A stretch of 64,000 nucleotides of DNA from Nitrosomonas sp. (GTDB lineage Bacteria > Pseudomonadota > Gammaproteobacteria > Burkholderiales > Nitrosomonadaceae), in the NCBI GenBank assembly GCA_020446045.1, contig JAGRFM010000052.1, positions 17,036 to 81,035 on the forward strand. The letters run 5' to 3'. The notes beneath the pieces are model-generated. The model had not been told where the DNA came from. It was given only the letters and a program-made list of their open reading frames with translations, and did no database searches. Shown here piece by piece: positions 52,907 to 62,712 of the stretch. A program made the translations under genes and the position numbers. The number at the start of each line of letters is the position of its first letter. Within the stretch, counting starts at the first letter, position 1.

Positions 52907-54685
52907 ATGAACCTAAGAATCTTAGTTTTATTTTTATTATTTGCCCTGACAGCTTGCGCGCAGCTTCCAACGCATGATGGTGCGGCAAAAAATGAAAAAT
53001 CCCTGGGCGCCACACAAGAGAAAAAAATATCCGGGGCTGACGAGGAAAAGGACACGTCTGGTGCCGAATATGAAATTGATGAATCCAAATTGCCCAAACA
53101 GAAATTAACCGCTCCCATTCTTTTTGATTTTCTACTGGGTGAAACTGCTTTGCAACGTGGGAATCTGGATGTTTCTGTCAGCCGTTATTTAAAATTGGCG
53201 CAGACTACACGCGACCCCCGTATTGCCAAACGCGCCAGTGAAATCGCACTGCATGCGCGCCAGCCATTCGCTGCCGAAAGAGCCGCCGCCATGTGGGTTG
53301 AATATGATCCCGAATCGCTGGATGCCCGTCAAACGCTCGCAGCAATGCTGGTCAACCTTGGCAGGCTGGATGCCGCCTTTCCCCATCTGGAAATGTTGAT
53401 GGCTTCAGAACCCGAGAATACCGCCGGCGCATTTATGCAGCTCAACCAGTTGTTGACACGTAACCCGAACAAAGGTGAAACACTGCGATTAATACAAAAA
53501 CTGGCACAGGCTTATCCAAAGTTGCCGGAAGCACATTTTGCCGTTTCACAAGCAGCATGGTACAACGGTGATTATGCGTTGGCATCTGAAGAAATGGAGC
53601 GCGCGCTTTCACTGCGCCCGGACTGGGAGCTGGCAGCAGCCCAACAGGGTAAAATACTTCAGCGCACATCCGGCAAGCAAGCCATCGATTTTTACCGCAC
53701 TTACCTCAAGAAATATCCTGATAGCAATGACGTCAGGATAACCTACAGTCAATTACTAATTGAACAGGGCGAAAAAGACTATGCCGCTGAACAGCTGACA
53801 GTATTATTCGAGACCAATCAAAATGATGCCGAGGTGATGGTCGCAGTTGGTCTGATGGCAACAGAACTCTTTGATTTCGATCTGACCGAAAAAAGTTTAA
53901 AAAGAGCACTGGAATTGGATTATTCGGATGCCAATGCTATCCATTTCCACCTTGCCAGGATTTACGAAGAAACTCACCAAACTGACCTGGCGATGGCATC
54001 CTATCGTCAAGTAAAGCGTGGCGGACGTTTCTTACCGGCGCAAATTCGTTATGCTGATTTACTGGCACAAAAGGGGCAATTGAAAGACGCTCGCACGCTG
54101 ATACAACAATTACCCACGACAAACGATCAGCAAAAAGCACATTTAATTCTGGCTGAAGCACAAATTTTAAGGCGCACGGGTTCACACCAGGAAGTCTTTA
54201 ACGTGCTCGATCAAGGATTGAATCTACTTCCGGATTATCCCGAACTGCTTTATGACAGGGCTTTAGCCGCAGATAAAATAGGCCAGTTTGAGATTCTTGA
54301 AAAAGATTTGAAGCGTTTAATTGAAATCAGGCCCGATAATGCGCATGCCTATAACGCGCTGGGTTACAGCTATGCCGAACGTGGGTTGCGTTTGCCCGAA
54401 GCGCTGAAATTGATTAAAAAAGCAGTTGAACTATTACCGGACGACCCCTACATTATGGACAGCCTGGGATGGGTGTATTACCGCATGGGTAATCTGACTG
54501 AGGGTTTAAACTACTTGAATCGTGCTTTTGCTTTGAATCAGGATTCAGAAATTGCCGCACATTTAGGGGAAGTATTGTGGATACAAGGGGCGCAAGAAGA
54601 TGCAGAAAACATCTGGCGCTCAGCTTTGGAAAAAGATCCTGACAATGAAATCCTGCTGGAAACCATTAAGCGTTTAAAGCAATAA
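52907..54685 (+). CDS. TPR-repeat lipoprotein
   Basis: 592 residues. Lipobox FALTACAQL (Cys17) indicates an outer-membrane lipoprotein. A charged linker (about 25-65, with two GAxxEK-like repeats) precedes about a dozen TPR motifs to the end, for example ALASEEMERALSLRPDWELA and AYNALGYSYAERGLRLPEAL. Proteins of this type lie next to lolB and ispE in many betaproteobacteria; here four genes intervene. Role unknown, probably a scaffold in envelope assembly. It converges on the gene at 54722. Confidence 0.85.
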   Translation: MNLRILVLFLLFALTACAQLPTHDGAAKNEKSLGATQEKKISGADEEKDTSGAEYEIDESKLPKQKLTAPILFDFLLGETALQRGNLDVSVSRYLKLAQTTRDPRIAKRASEIALHARQPFAAERAAAMWVEYDPESLDARQTLAAMLVNLGRLDAAFPHLEMLMASEPENTAGAFMQLNQLLTRNPNKGETLRLIQKLAQAYPKLPEAHFAVSQAAWYNGDYALASEEMERALSLRPDWELAAAQQGKILQRTSGKQAIDFYRTYLKKYPDSNDVRITYSQLLIEQGEKDYAAEQLTVLFETNQNDAEVMVAVGLMATELFDFDLTEKSLKRALELDYSDANAIHFHLARIYEETHQTDLAMASYRQVKRGGRFLPAQIRYADLLAQKGQLKDARTLIQQLPTTNDQQKAHLILAEAQILRRTGSHQEVFNVLDQGLNLLPDYPELLYDRALAADKIGQFEILEKDLKRLIEIRPDNAHAYNALGYSYAERGLRLPEALKLIKKAVELLPDDPYIMDSLGWVYYRMGNLTEGLNYLNRAFALNQDSEIAAHLGEVLWIQGAQEDAENIWRSALEKDPDNEILLETIKRLKQ

Positions 54686-54721
54686 AATTGAATTAATCGC
54701 GTTTGAAGCGGCAAAAGCACA

Positions 54722-56011
54722 CTATTGTAAAAAAGGCAGCACCGCAACGCGTTGCTCTATCGTTTTCATCATCTGATGATATGCCGGAGTATCCATATTC
54801 CCATAATGCTGCCTGAACACCGGTTTAGGCAAATGCTCGGGCAAGTCTTGCCAGTCCGGCATAAGATCCTTATCCGTTATATCTTGCGATGCCCACTGTT
54901 GTATTTGCATGGCCCCCATCTGGCTGGCTGTAGCGCGCTCCCCGAACAATGTTCCGGCTCTATCCGCCGCTATATCATTGAACGAAAAACCACTACCGCT
55001 CCGGGCATCTTCAATCTCCTTATAAAGCCCTATGGCATCGGATAAAAAAGTATCGGCATAGGCTGTAATGGCTGCAGAAACGATAAAATGCTGAGCGAAA
55101 TCCTGTCGCCCATCCAATGTGATGACTTGATATTTTGCGCGCGGCCAATCAACCGCTTCGGGTATAAAATATTTCAGCGGCAATCTTAATATATGAAACG
55201 TAGCGGCGAGAATGGCCGCACGATTCTCAACAGGGGCTCGATTTTTTTCAGAATGCGCTGCAGCCATTTGCATCAGCGATTGCAAAATTTGGGACAGTGG
55301 TTGAGTGTTTTGAACTGTTTTTCCGTTTGATTGTTGACGGCTATTTTGAACCAGAAAGAGATGGTAACGATAAATAATAGCCTGTTCAGCTTTGCTGAGT
55401 ACCGGCAGATTGAAATTTTCTGTCCCACCATAATCGCTTTCCGGCAATCGATATGAAACCCGAAGCGCATCCGATGAAAATTTTATCTGACGAATTGAAT
55501 TAAATCCGTTTCCATATTGTGAATGATTGGCTAACCGATGCTCAATTTGGTCTGTTATGAATCGGGTTAACCCGTCCGGAATAACCAGTTTACCAATACG
55601 TACCGATTGAAGTTGCGGTAGTCCACGGGTTTCAACCAGCGTTGCCTGAAAATTAATGAAGCCTGTTAGCGACTTCCAAGATACAGGCACACTCGCAACA
55701 ATTTCAGCTTTCCGATGCGACAAATGGATTCGCGCTTTTCCATTTGCATACAACTTGGCCAAGTAATTGGCTGCAATATCAATATCTTCAGACAAAATAC
55801 TGATCGTATTAAGCACATGGCGGTCTTTATGCTTCCGATGTTCATCAAGGAGACGTTTGGCACGCTCAATGTGCCGGGTCTCAACGACAGCCAATCGTTC
55901 CACATTCGTTTCTTCTTCAACGGCGATCAATAACAGCAAAGCCATCACCATGAGGATCAGCAAAGCACTAGCAGCAGTTGTAAGCAGTAATACACGTATC
56001 AGCTTTATCAT
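54722..56011 (-). CDS. Membrane-anchored protein of unknown function
   Basis: 429 residues. One N-terminal transmembrane helix (about 4-30) with little before it, so the rest should be periplasmic. A helical charged region (about 36-90) is followed by a beta-rich domain with VIPDGLTRFITDQIEHRLAN (resembling periplasmic membrane-protein subdomains). A C-terminal domain (about 280-429) has VITLDGRQDFAQHFIVSAAI and GSGFSFNDIAADRAGTLFGE. The last two motifs look conserved and hydrolase-like but were not assigned to a family. The gene is divergent from minC and convergent with the TPR gene. Confidence 0.7.
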   Translation of the reverse strand: MIKLIRVLLLTTAASALLILMVMALLLLIAVEEETNVERLAVVETRHIERAKRLLDEHRKHKDRHVLNTISILSEDIDIAANYLAKLYANGKARIHLSHRKAEIVASVPVSWKSLTGFINFQATLVETRGLPQLQSVRIGKLVIPDGLTRFITDQIEHRLANHSQYGNGFNSIRQIKFSSDALRVSYRLPESDYGGTENFNLPVLSKAEQAIIYRYHLFLVQNSRQQSNGKTVQNTQPLSQILQSLMQMAAAHSEKNRAPVENRAAILAATFHILRLPLKYFIPEAVDWPRAKYQVITLDGRQDFAQHFIVSAAITAYADTFLSDAIGLYKEIEDARSGSGFSFNDIAADRAGTLFGERATASQMGAMQIQQWASQDITDKDLMPDWQDLPEHLPKPVFRQHYGNMDTPAYHQMMKTIEQRVAVLPFLQ

Positions 56012-56348
56012 GTATCAAATAGGTTCATTATTTGTACAGTTCCTGCGCTATTGGATAAAGATTCCATTATAATTGGGGAATTAGTATATTCACGTATTCA
56101 ATCGCGCATAGTTTAAAATTAAGCGACACGGTCTTAAGAAGCCAGTTTAACCAGTATTCCGCCTAGTCGGATTAATCTAACTGAAGCACTTTTAATGGCA
56201 AAAGTGATCGTAAAAATGCCATAATAACCTAGCTCGTTAATGGTTAATGTAATGAGCTGCCAATGTTGAATGTTATTAATACAAATTTAACCGAGTCAAC
56301 TGTGTAATTGCAATCATCAGTCAACAGATGCCGACGAGTCTCCAGAAA
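56012..56348. other. 337-bp intergenic region upstream of minC
   Basis: Divergent promoter region. It has an inverted pair ATGGCA/TGCCAT spaced 16 bp (near 56197-56222) that could be an operator. No RNA gene or repeat seen. Confidence 0.45.
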
Positions 56349-57152
56349 ATGACAAATACATCGTCTGTTCTTGAATTCAAGAGTAGCACTTTTTTTACGC
56401 CGATATTGATCCTGTACAGCAACGATCCTGCGGCAATCGAACAATCCTTGCAAGAAAAAATCAATCGGGCGCCTGATTTTTTTAAAAACTCACCTTTAGT
56501 GATAGATTTACGTGAACTGAATAAATCAGGCCTGGATATCGATGTTATTGAAACCACTGAAATGCTGCGAAGAATCGGTTTATTTCCAATCGGCATTCGC
56601 GGCGGGAATGAACAGCAAAACAAGCAGGCAAACAAATTATCCATTCCCGTTGATGCTGGCGGTGAACATGATAGTGCAAACCAAACCCTAAACACAGGGA
56701 CAACGAAAGCGCAATCAACACAGCAACCGCCACAAGATTCTGTTGCCGACAATACTGTACAAAACGACATAGAACCGTCTGAATCAATCGTTCACATTGA
56801 TTCAACCCAATCGCCAGCCGAACCTGTCAGTTCCATGATCGTGACACAACCCGTTCGTTCAGGGCAACGCATCTATGCTCGTGGCGACTTGATTGTCATG
56901 TCACAAGTAAGCGCTGGCGCGGAAATCATGGCCGAAGGAAATATTCATGTTTATAATACGTTACGAGGCCGTGCACTGGCTGGTGTGCAGGGAAATACTG
57001 CGGCGCGGATTTTTTGTCTGGACTTGCAAGCCGAATTAATTTCGATTTCAGGAGACTATAAAACCAGTGAACATTTAACCAAGCAGATGCAAAAGAAACC
57101 TGTTCAGATTTATCTACAGGATCATGCATTGATCATTAAAGAAATTGCTTAG
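56349..57152 (+). CDS. minC: Septum site-determining protein MinC
   Basis: Inhibits FtsZ ring formation away from midcell, with MinD. About 267 residues. N-terminal domain [19 protein letters not shown]; a Gln/Thr-rich linker (about 100-160) without structure; C-terminal beta-helix domain with [23 protein letters not shown] (MinD-binding RSGQ), [16 protein letters not shown] and [11 protein letters not shown]. Start 56349 fits the family; ATG at 56328 is an alternative. First gene of minC-minD-minE. Confidence 0.94.
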   Translation: MTNTSSVLEFKSSTFFTPILILYSNDPAAIEQSLQEKINRAPDFFKNSPLVIDLRELNKSGLDIDVIETTEMLRRIGLFPIGIRGGNEQQNKQANKLSIPVDAGGEHDSANQTLNTGTTKAQSTQQPPQDSVADNTVQNDIEPSESIVHIDSTQSPAEPVSSMIVTQPVRSGQRIYARGDLIVMSQVSAGAEIMAEGNIHVYNTLRGRALAGVQGNTAARIFCLDLQAELISISGDYKTSEHLTKQMQKKPVQIYLQDHALIIKEIA

Positions 57153-57175
57153 AAATTTTAGCTAAGGAGGCTCAA

Positions 57176-57988
57176 TTGGCGAGAATTATTGTCGTGACAT
57201 CTGGAAAAGGCGGAGTCGGTAAAACCACAACAAGTGCAGCGATTGCCATGGGGCTTGCAAAGAGAGGCCACAAAACTGCTGTCATTGATTTTGATGTTGG
57301 TCTGCGTAATCTGGATTTGATTATGGGATGTGAGCGCCGTGTGGTCTATGATTTCATTAACGTGATCAATGGCGAAGCCAGCCTGAACCAGGCATTGATA
57401 CGCGATAAAAACTGTAATTTGCTCTATATTCTTCCAGCGTCGCAGACCAGGGATAAAGATGCCTTGACACTTGAAGGTGTTGGTAAAGTATTGGATGAAT
57501 TATCTGGTGACTTCCAATATATCGTTTGCGATTCTCCCGCCGGCATCGAAAAAGGCGCTTATCTGGCGCTGTATTATGCAGACGATGCGTTTGTCGTCAC
57601 CAATCCCGAGATTTCATCGGTACGGGATTCCGACCGCATGTTGGGCATACTGGCAAGCAAATCCAGAAGGGCTGAGAACAATGAAGAACCTGTCAAGGAA
57701 TTTCTCCTTTTAACGCGCTATGACCCAAGCCGGGTAAAATCCGGTGAAATGCTGGGATTGGATGATGTACAGGATATTCTTTCATTACACCTGCTCGGCA
57801 TTATTCCTGAATCAAAATCGGTTTTAACCGCCTCCAACGCCGGAATGCCGGTAATTCTGGATGAAAAAAGCGAAGCAGGACAGGCTTATGAGGACGTCGT
57901 AGCACGTTATCTGGGAGAAGATCGGCCACACCGATTCATCGAAGACAAAAAAGGCTTCTTCCGGAAACTTTTTGGAGGTAAATCATGA
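57176..57988 (+). CDS. minD: Septum site-determining protein MinD (ATPase)
   Basis: Membrane-associated ATPase that recruits MinC and oscillates with MinE. 270 residues. Deviant Walker A GKGGVGKTT (residues 10-18), switch DFDVGLRNLDL, and VCDSPAGIEKGA. C-terminal amphipathic targeting helix ends FFRKLFGGKS. It starts with TTG behind a strong TAAGGAGG site. Overlaps minE by 4 bp. Confidence 0.97.
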   Translation: MARIIVVTSGKGGVGKTTTSAAIAMGLAKRGHKTAVIDFDVGLRNLDLIMGCERRVVYDFINVINGEASLNQALIRDKNCNLLYILPASQTRDKDALTLEGVGKVLDELSGDFQYIVCDSPAGIEKGAYLALYYADDAFVVTNPEISSVRDSDRMLGILASKSRRAENNEEPVKEFLLLTRYDPSRVKSGEMLGLDDVQDILSLHLLGIIPESKSVLTASNAGMPVILDEKSEAGQAYEDVVARYLGEDRPHRFIEDKKGFFRKLFGGKS

Positions 57989-58266
57989 GTTTACTGGACT
58001 ACTTCAGAATATCCAAGCCTAAATCGGCTGACATCGCCAAAGAAAGATTACAGATTCTGGTGGCTCATGAAAGAGCTGCCCGTAATCCCCGGCCGTCTTA
58101 CCTCCCGCAGTTGCAAAAAGAACTTCTGGAAGTTATCCGAAAATATGTGAATGTCGATCAAGATGCCATTTCTGTTAATTTTGAGCAGGATGATAATCAG
58201 GAAACATTGGAATTAAACATTGTATTGCCGGATTATCAACAGGAAAACAAAACAATCAACAGTTGA
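57985..58266 (+). CDS. minE: Cell division topological specificity factor MinE
   Basis: 93 residues. It triggers MinD ATPase and drives pole-to-pole oscillation. N-terminal membrane-binding and MinD-contact region MSLLDYFRISKPKSADIAKE then RLQILVAHERAAR; C-terminal dimerisation domain (LLEVIRKYVNVDQDAISVNF). ATGA overlap with minD. A repeat element begins 7 bp after its stop. Confidence 0.96.
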   Translation: MSLLDYFRISKPKSADIAKERLQILVAHERAARNPRPSYLPQLQKELLEVIRKYVNVDQDAISVNFEQDDNQETLELNIVLPDYQQENKTINS

Positions 58267-58272
58267 AACTTG

Positions 58273-58510
58273 AACCTAAAAACCTCAGTTGACCGTTACA
58301 AAAAAGCACAAACTTGATGAATAAAATATACATTTCAGAAAAATTCCTTAACCTGAATGGTGAGTGACGCTATGCTATTTATAGCACATTGTTTTTTACT
58401 TTTTGCGGTGTTGCAATTCGTTGTAATAACGGGTTATTACGTCTCATTGCGCCTTGCCAAAAATAAAAAACAAAGCACTCTAAACACCATCCAACTGAGG
58501 TTTTTAGGTT
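58273..58510 (-). mobile_element. Full-length copy of the AACCTAAAAACCTCAGTTG element (MITE-like)
   Basis: 238 bp bounded by the 19-bp perfect inverted ends AACCTAAAAACCTCAGTTG. The type 2 end (GACCGTTACAAAAAAGCAC) is at 58273 and the type 1 end (GGATGGTGTTTAGAGTG, inverted) at 58510. Its middle (about 58365-58470) has no coding capacity and includes AATAACGGGTTATTAC, a palindrome. No clear target-site duplication was found. It lies just between minE and lolB. Confidence 0.85.
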
Positions 58511-58537
58511 GAATGGGCCATCCAGTATAGGCAGATA

Positions 58538-59212
58538 ATGCGCGTTGTCTTTCCCAGAGACGCTTCTGGCAGTTTTTCAGGGCTGTGGATTTGTCTTTCC
58601 AAAGTAATCCCAAATAAACGATTTATTTTCCTTTTTCTTCTTCTGCTGACCGGTTGCGCCACGTTTACACCTCTAACAGCGCCGACAGCAGTTAAAACCA
58701 TCATAATAGAACCGTTGACTGATTTGGACAATGCTGCGGCACTCGATTTTCACGTCATGGGCAGAGTATCCGTGCATAACGCACAACACAGTTTCTCAGG
58801 TAATGTACATTGGCAACATACCGAACCGGAAGATCACATTTTTCTGCTTGCTCCACTCGGTCAGACGATTGCCGAAATCAGGAAAAATAAAGATAGAGCC
58901 AGTCTGGTGACCGCCAAGCAGGAAGAATTTTATGCGCGCAACGTCGAGAATTTGACGGCGGAAATGCTTGGCTGGCGGTTGCCTTTGGACGGATTACAAT
59001 ACTGGATACTAGGCGCACACTCACCCGCCAGCACGGCCAAAATTGAATTGGATAGCGATGATCGTATTGTTGCTATCCATCAGGATGGATGGCAAATTCT
59101 TTATATACGTTATTTTGCTGCGCAATCCGAAGAAGACATCATTCGCCCAAGAATAATCGAATTACGCTATGACGACCTAAAAATCCGCATGGTTGTCGAT
59201 AACTGGATTTAA
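58538..59212 (+). CDS. lolB: Outer membrane lipoprotein LolB
   Basis: Receives lipoproteins from LolA and inserts them in the outer membrane. 224 residues. Lipobox LLLTGCATF with Cys40. Core pattern: FHVMGRVSVHNAQHSFSGNVHW, DHIFLLAPLGQTIAEI, MLGWRLPLDGLQYWILG, and IHQDGWQILY. The n-region before the hydrophobic stretch is longer than usual (about 29 residues); the gene starts only 27 bp after the repeat element, so the native start or promoter may have been changed by its insertion. Upstream of ispE by 35 bp, as in many proteobacteria. Confidence 0.9.
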   Translation: MRVVFPRDASGSFSGLWICLSKVIPNKRFIFLFLLLLTGCATFTPLTAPTAVKTIIIEPLTDLDNAAALDFHVMGRVSVHNAQHSFSGNVHWQHTEPEDHIFLLAPLGQTIAEIRKNKDRASLVTAKQEEFYARNVENLTAEMLGWRLPLDGLQYWILGAHSPASTAKIELDSDDRIVAIHQDGWQILYIRYFAAQSEEDIIRPRIIELRYDDLKIRMVVDNWI

Positions 59213-59247
59213 CCTAAAACGCTATCAACATAGATTTTCATCGCCTT

Positions 59248-60090
59248 ATGACGACCAAGACTTTTCCGGCACCGGCAAAACTGAACCTTTTTCTGCATAT
59301 CGTTGGTCAAAGACCGGATGGTTATCATCTGCTGCAGACTGTTTTCCGATTTCTGGATTTTAATGACGAGTTAACGCTCAATGTTCGCGACGATGGCTTG
59401 ATTAAATTAGTAACACCGCAAGACGGTGTTCCGGTCGAACAAGATTTATGTATCCGTGCAGCAAAACTGTTGCAAAAAGAAAGCGGCGCCACACTAGGCG
59501 TCGATATTGCACTACAAAAACGAATCCCCATGGGCGGCGGTTTAGGAGGGGGCAGTTCCGATGCAGCGACGATACTGATGGCATTGAATAAATTGTGGCA
59601 ATTGAACTGGAATAATGAACATCTCAGAATGCTGGGTTTACAGTTAGGAGCGGACGTACCCATTTTTATTTTTGGAGAAAATGCTTTTGCCGAAGGTGTC
59701 GGCGAACAATTATCTGCCGTATCATTGCCGCCAGCATGGTATTTGGTCATTGTTCCACCGGTTCACGTTTCCACAGCGGAAATTTTTTCAAATAAGGAAT
59801 TGACACGAAACACAATTCCAATCAAAATACCGCCCTTTTCCGTTTGGGATGGTCATAATGACCTGGAACCGGTAGTTTGCAGCCTTTATCCGGAAGTTTC
59901 TAACAGTTTGGAGTGGCTAAAACGTCTGGAAAATACTAAAATAACGGCTATGAGTGGATCAGGTGCTTGTGTATTTGCCGAATTTGCTTCTGAGACCGAA
60001 GCAAAAACTGCATTTTCTCAAATGCCTGCCGAGATGAAGGGTTTTGTGGCGCGCGGATTGGATAAACATCCGATATATAAATCCTTGTAA
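59248..60090 (+). CDS. ispE: 4-diphosphocytidyl-2-C-methyl-D-erythritol kinase
   Basis: MEP-pathway enzyme of isoprenoid synthesis; it phosphorylates CDP-ME. 280 residues. GHMP-kinase motifs: PAPAKLNLFLHIVGQRPDGYH, ATP loop PMGGGLGGGSSDAATIL, and C-terminal TAMSGSGACVFAEF. It supplies the isoprenoid precursors needed for the ubiquinone modified by Coq7. Co-oriented with lolB and the tRNA-Gln. Confidence 0.97.
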   Translation: MTTKTFPAPAKLNLFLHIVGQRPDGYHLLQTVFRFLDFNDELTLNVRDDGLIKLVTPQDGVPVEQDLCIRAAKLLQKESGATLGVDIALQKRIPMGGGLGGGSSDAATILMALNKLWQLNWNNEHLRMLGLQLGADVPIFIFGENAFAEGVGEQLSAVSLPPAWYLVIVPPVHVSTAEIFSNKELTRNTIPIKIPPFSVWDGHNDLEPVVCSLYPEVSNSLEWLKRLENTKITAMSGSGACVFAEFASETEAKTAFSQMPAEMKGFVARGLDKHPIYKSL

Positions 60091-60096
60091 TAAAAT

Positions 60097-60171
60097 TGGG
60101 GAGTCGCCAAGTGGTAAGGCACCGGATTTTGATTCCGGCATTCGTAGGTTCGATCCCTACCTCCCCAGCCA
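60097..60171 (+). tRNA. tRNA-Gln (anticodon TTG)
   Basis: Acceptor TGGGGAG pairs with CTCCCCA, then G and encoded CCA. D arm GCCAAGTGGTAAGGC; anticodon stem CCGGA/TCCGG around loop TTTTGAT with anticodon TTG; T arm GTAGG-TTCGATC-CCTAC. All four stems close. Its place between ispE and prs is common in proteobacteria. Confidence 0.97.
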
Positions 60172-60332
60172 GTATCCAATCTTTTAACTGAACTGGCTTT
60201 TAAAAAAACCGAATTTGAATTACGTTCATCTATAATCAAATCAATAGCAAGCAATATCGAAATGACATCATTCATTTTGTCAGGGTTAATACAAACACCT
60301 GATTTTCAGCTAAACTTTTCGCACAGATAATC

Positions 60333-61283
60333 ATGTCTTACGACAGCCTAATGGTTTTTACCGGCACGGCCAACCCTAAATTGGCTCATGATGTCGTCAA
60401 GCATCTGAACATTCATCTTGGGCGCGCTACTGTTGGCCGTTTCAGCGATGGCGAAGTCATGGTGGAAATTCTGGAAAATGTTCGCGGCAAGGACGTTTTT
60501 GTCCTGCAATCAACCTGTGCGCCAACAAACGACAGTTTGATGGAAATTCTGGTCATGGTCGATGCCTTAAAACGCGCCTCTGCCGGGAGAATTACGGCTG
60601 CTATTCCTTATTTCGGCTATGCACGTCAAGACAGAAGACCCCGCTCTGTCCGTGTACCCATCTCAGCCAAGGTGGTTGCGAACATGTTAACAACTGTCGG
60701 CGTAGACCGCGTATTGACAATGGATCTGCATTCGGATCAAATCCAGGGTTTCTTTGATATTCCGGTTGACAACATTTACGGCATGCCGATTTTACTGGGC
60801 GATGTCTGGAAACATGATTATCAGGATCTGGTCGTGGTATCACCGGATGTCGGAGGCGTGGTACGCGCCAGGCATATGGCGAAGCGCCTGGAATGCGAAC
60901 TGGCCATTATCGATAAACGCCGCCCCAAACCCAATGAAGCTAGAGTGATGAACATCATCGGTGACATTAAAGACCGTACCTGCGTTATCATTGATGACCT
61001 GGTCGATACGGCCAATACGTTATGCAAAGCAGCCGATGCTTTGAAAGAAGAAGGCGCCAAGGCGGTCATCGCGTATTCAACACATCCGGTGTTATCGGGA
61101 CAAGCAGTTGAACGTATTAATACTTCCAACCTCGATAAACTGGTTGTAACGGACACCATACCACTAAGCGAAGAAGCCATGAACTGTGACAAAATTTGCC
61201 AATTGAGCATTGCCAGTTTACTCGCCGAAACAATGGTGCGTATCAGCAACGAAAGTTCACTCAGTTCGTTGTTTATGGAGTAA
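60333..61283 (+). CDS. prs: Ribose-phosphate pyrophosphokinase
   Basis: Makes PRPP from ribose 5-phosphate and ATP, feeding purine, pyrimidine, His and Trp synthesis; it is the co-substrate source for PyrR. 316 residues. Features: [44 protein letters not shown], and PRPP loop [18 protein letters not shown]. Typical class I enzyme. Confidence 0.98.
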   Translation: MSYDSLMVFTGTANPKLAHDVVKHLNIHLGRATVGRFSDGEVMVEILENVRGKDVFVLQSTCAPTNDSLMEILVMVDALKRASAGRITAAIPYFGYARQDRRPRSVRVPISAKVVANMLTTVGVDRVLTMDLHSDQIQGFFDIPVDNIYGMPILLGDVWKHDYQDLVVVSPDVGGVVRARHMAKRLECELAIIDKRRPKPNEARVMNIIGDIKDRTCVIIDDLVDTANTLCKAADALKEEGAKAVIAYSTHPVLSGQAVERINTSNLDKLVVTDTIPLSEEAMNCDKICQLSIASLLAETMVRISNESSLSSLFME

Positions 61284-61349
61284 ATAAAAAACTTTTTATT
61301 AATCGATTCGTTTGGTCGCGAACGAATCACAACTGTGGAGAAATGATCA

Positions 61350-61979
61350 ATGAAATTTGAAGTAAACGCCGAACAGCGTTCATTGCAGGGAAAAGGTGCG
61401 AGCCGCCGCCTGCGACGCTTGGGTAAAACCCCCGGAATTATCTATGGCGGAGAAAGTGAACCGCAAGCTATTGAGCTGGATCATAATGATCTTTTTCATA
61501 AGCTTAAATTGGAAGCCTTTCACGCATCCATTCTGACTTTGAAAGTTGGCAGCAGCAAGGAAAAAGTACTATTGCGTGATATCCAGATGCATCCGTACAA
61601 ACAGGCGGTCTTGCATGTCGATTTTCAACGCATTGATCCGAAGAAAAAAATTCACATGAAAGTCCCGCTGCATTTTATCAATTCCGAAATTGCGCCGGGT
61701 GTTAAGACTTCAGGCGGAATTGTCAGTCATGTACTGACCGAAGTGGATGTCACCTGTCTGCCGAAAGACCTGCCGGAATATATTACGGTCGACCTGATCG
61801 ATCTTGCAGCAGGCCACACTTTACACTTGAGCGATGTCAAAGTGCCTGATGATGTCGAAATCACAGCACTTTCCAAAGGCGATGATCAGGCCGTAGCCGC
61901 CATTGCCATCCCACGTTCAGCGCTGGCCAGCAGCACTGGAGAAGAAGGAGAAAGTGAGGGAGAAGCAGAAGCTGAATAA
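61350..61979 (+). CDS. rplY: 50S ribosomal protein L25/general stress protein Ctc
   Basis: 209 residues: L25 domain (about 1-95, binds 5S r[19 protein letters not shown]) plus TL5/Ctc C-terminal domain ([38 protein letters not shown]). The acidic end ([12 protein letters not shown]) is common in the long form. A GGAG site precedes ATG at 61350. It follows prs by 66 bp, conserved order. Confidence 0.96.
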   Translation: MKFEVNAEQRSLQGKGASRRLRRLGKTPGIIYGGESEPQAIELDHNDLFHKLKLEAFHASILTLKVGSSKEKVLLRDIQMHPYKQAVLHVDFQRIDPKKKIHMKVPLHFINSEIAPGVKTSGGIVSHVLTEVDVTCLPKDLPEYITVDLIDLAAGHTLHLSDVKVPDDVEITALSKGDDQAVAAIAIPRSALASSTGEEGESEGEAEAE

Positions 61980-62002
61980 AATCCGCTCTGTTCAATCACT
62001 AA

Positions 62003-62047
62003 AAATCTGCTGGATGATCAGTTCAAACCTGAAGCCAGCAGATTTTT
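62003..62047 (+). terminator. Rho-independent terminator after rplY
   Basis: Stem AAATCTGCTGG (62003-62013) with CCAGCAGATTT (62035-62045) and a T run. The loop is 21 bases. It separates prs-rplY from pth-ychF. Confidence 0.85.
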
Positions 62048-62087
62048 ACTATGTATAGCTCGCATTTGCTAACGCCTGTCATTTCTT

Positions 62088-62654
62088 ATGAAACTCATTG
62101 TCGGCCTCGGTAACCCTGGTAAAGAATACGAAAACACGCGTCATAATGCCGGGTTCCATTGGATTGACTGCCTGGCCGACGAAATCAACGCGACTTTAAA
62201 GCTGGAAACCCGTTTTCATGGTTTGTGCACGCGTGTCAGTCAGGGAGATAACGATTTCTGGCTGCTCGAACCGCAGACTTATATGAACCGCAGCGGACAA
62301 TCCGTCGCCGCACTTTGCCATTTTTATAAAATTCAGCCGAATGAAATCGTTGTCGTTCATGATGAACTGGATTTACAGCCAGGTATTGCGAAACTCAAAT
62401 GGGGCGGTGGCCTGGGCGGGCATAATGGCCTCAAAGATATTGCTGCAAAACTAGGCACCAAAGATTTCTGGCGATTGCGTATCGGCATTGGCCACCCGGG
62501 ACACCGTGAAGCGGTTGTACGCTTTGTACTGCATCCACCCAGCAAAGAAGAAACCGGTCTGATCAATGAAGCAATCGAAAACAGTTTGCAGGTTTGGCCG
62601 TTAATTGCGAAAGGTGATTTTCAGTCTGCAATGCTGAAACTGCATTCGAAATAG
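62088..62654 (+). CDS. pth: Peptidyl-tRNA hydrolase
   Basis: Releases peptides from stalled peptidyl-tRNAs. 188 residues. Motifs: GLGNPGKEYENTRHNAGF (catalytic His), YMNRSGQSVAAL, VVHDELDLQPGIAKLKWGGG and GGHNGLKDIAAKLG, then RIGIGHPG. Next to ychF as in E. coli. Confidence 0.97.
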   Translation: MKLIVGLGNPGKEYENTRHNAGFHWIDCLADEINATLKLETRFHGLCTRVSQGDNDFWLLEPQTYMNRSGQSVAALCHFYKIQPNEIVVVHDELDLQPGIAKLKWGGGLGGHNGLKDIAAKLGTKDFWRLRIGIGHPGHREAVVRFVLHPPSKEETGLINEAIENSLQVWPLIAKGDFQSAMLKLHSK

Positions 62655-62712
62655 GCAACATATATTTAAAAATGAACCCAAAAATTAAAACCATCCTCGA
62701 GAAACCCCAATC

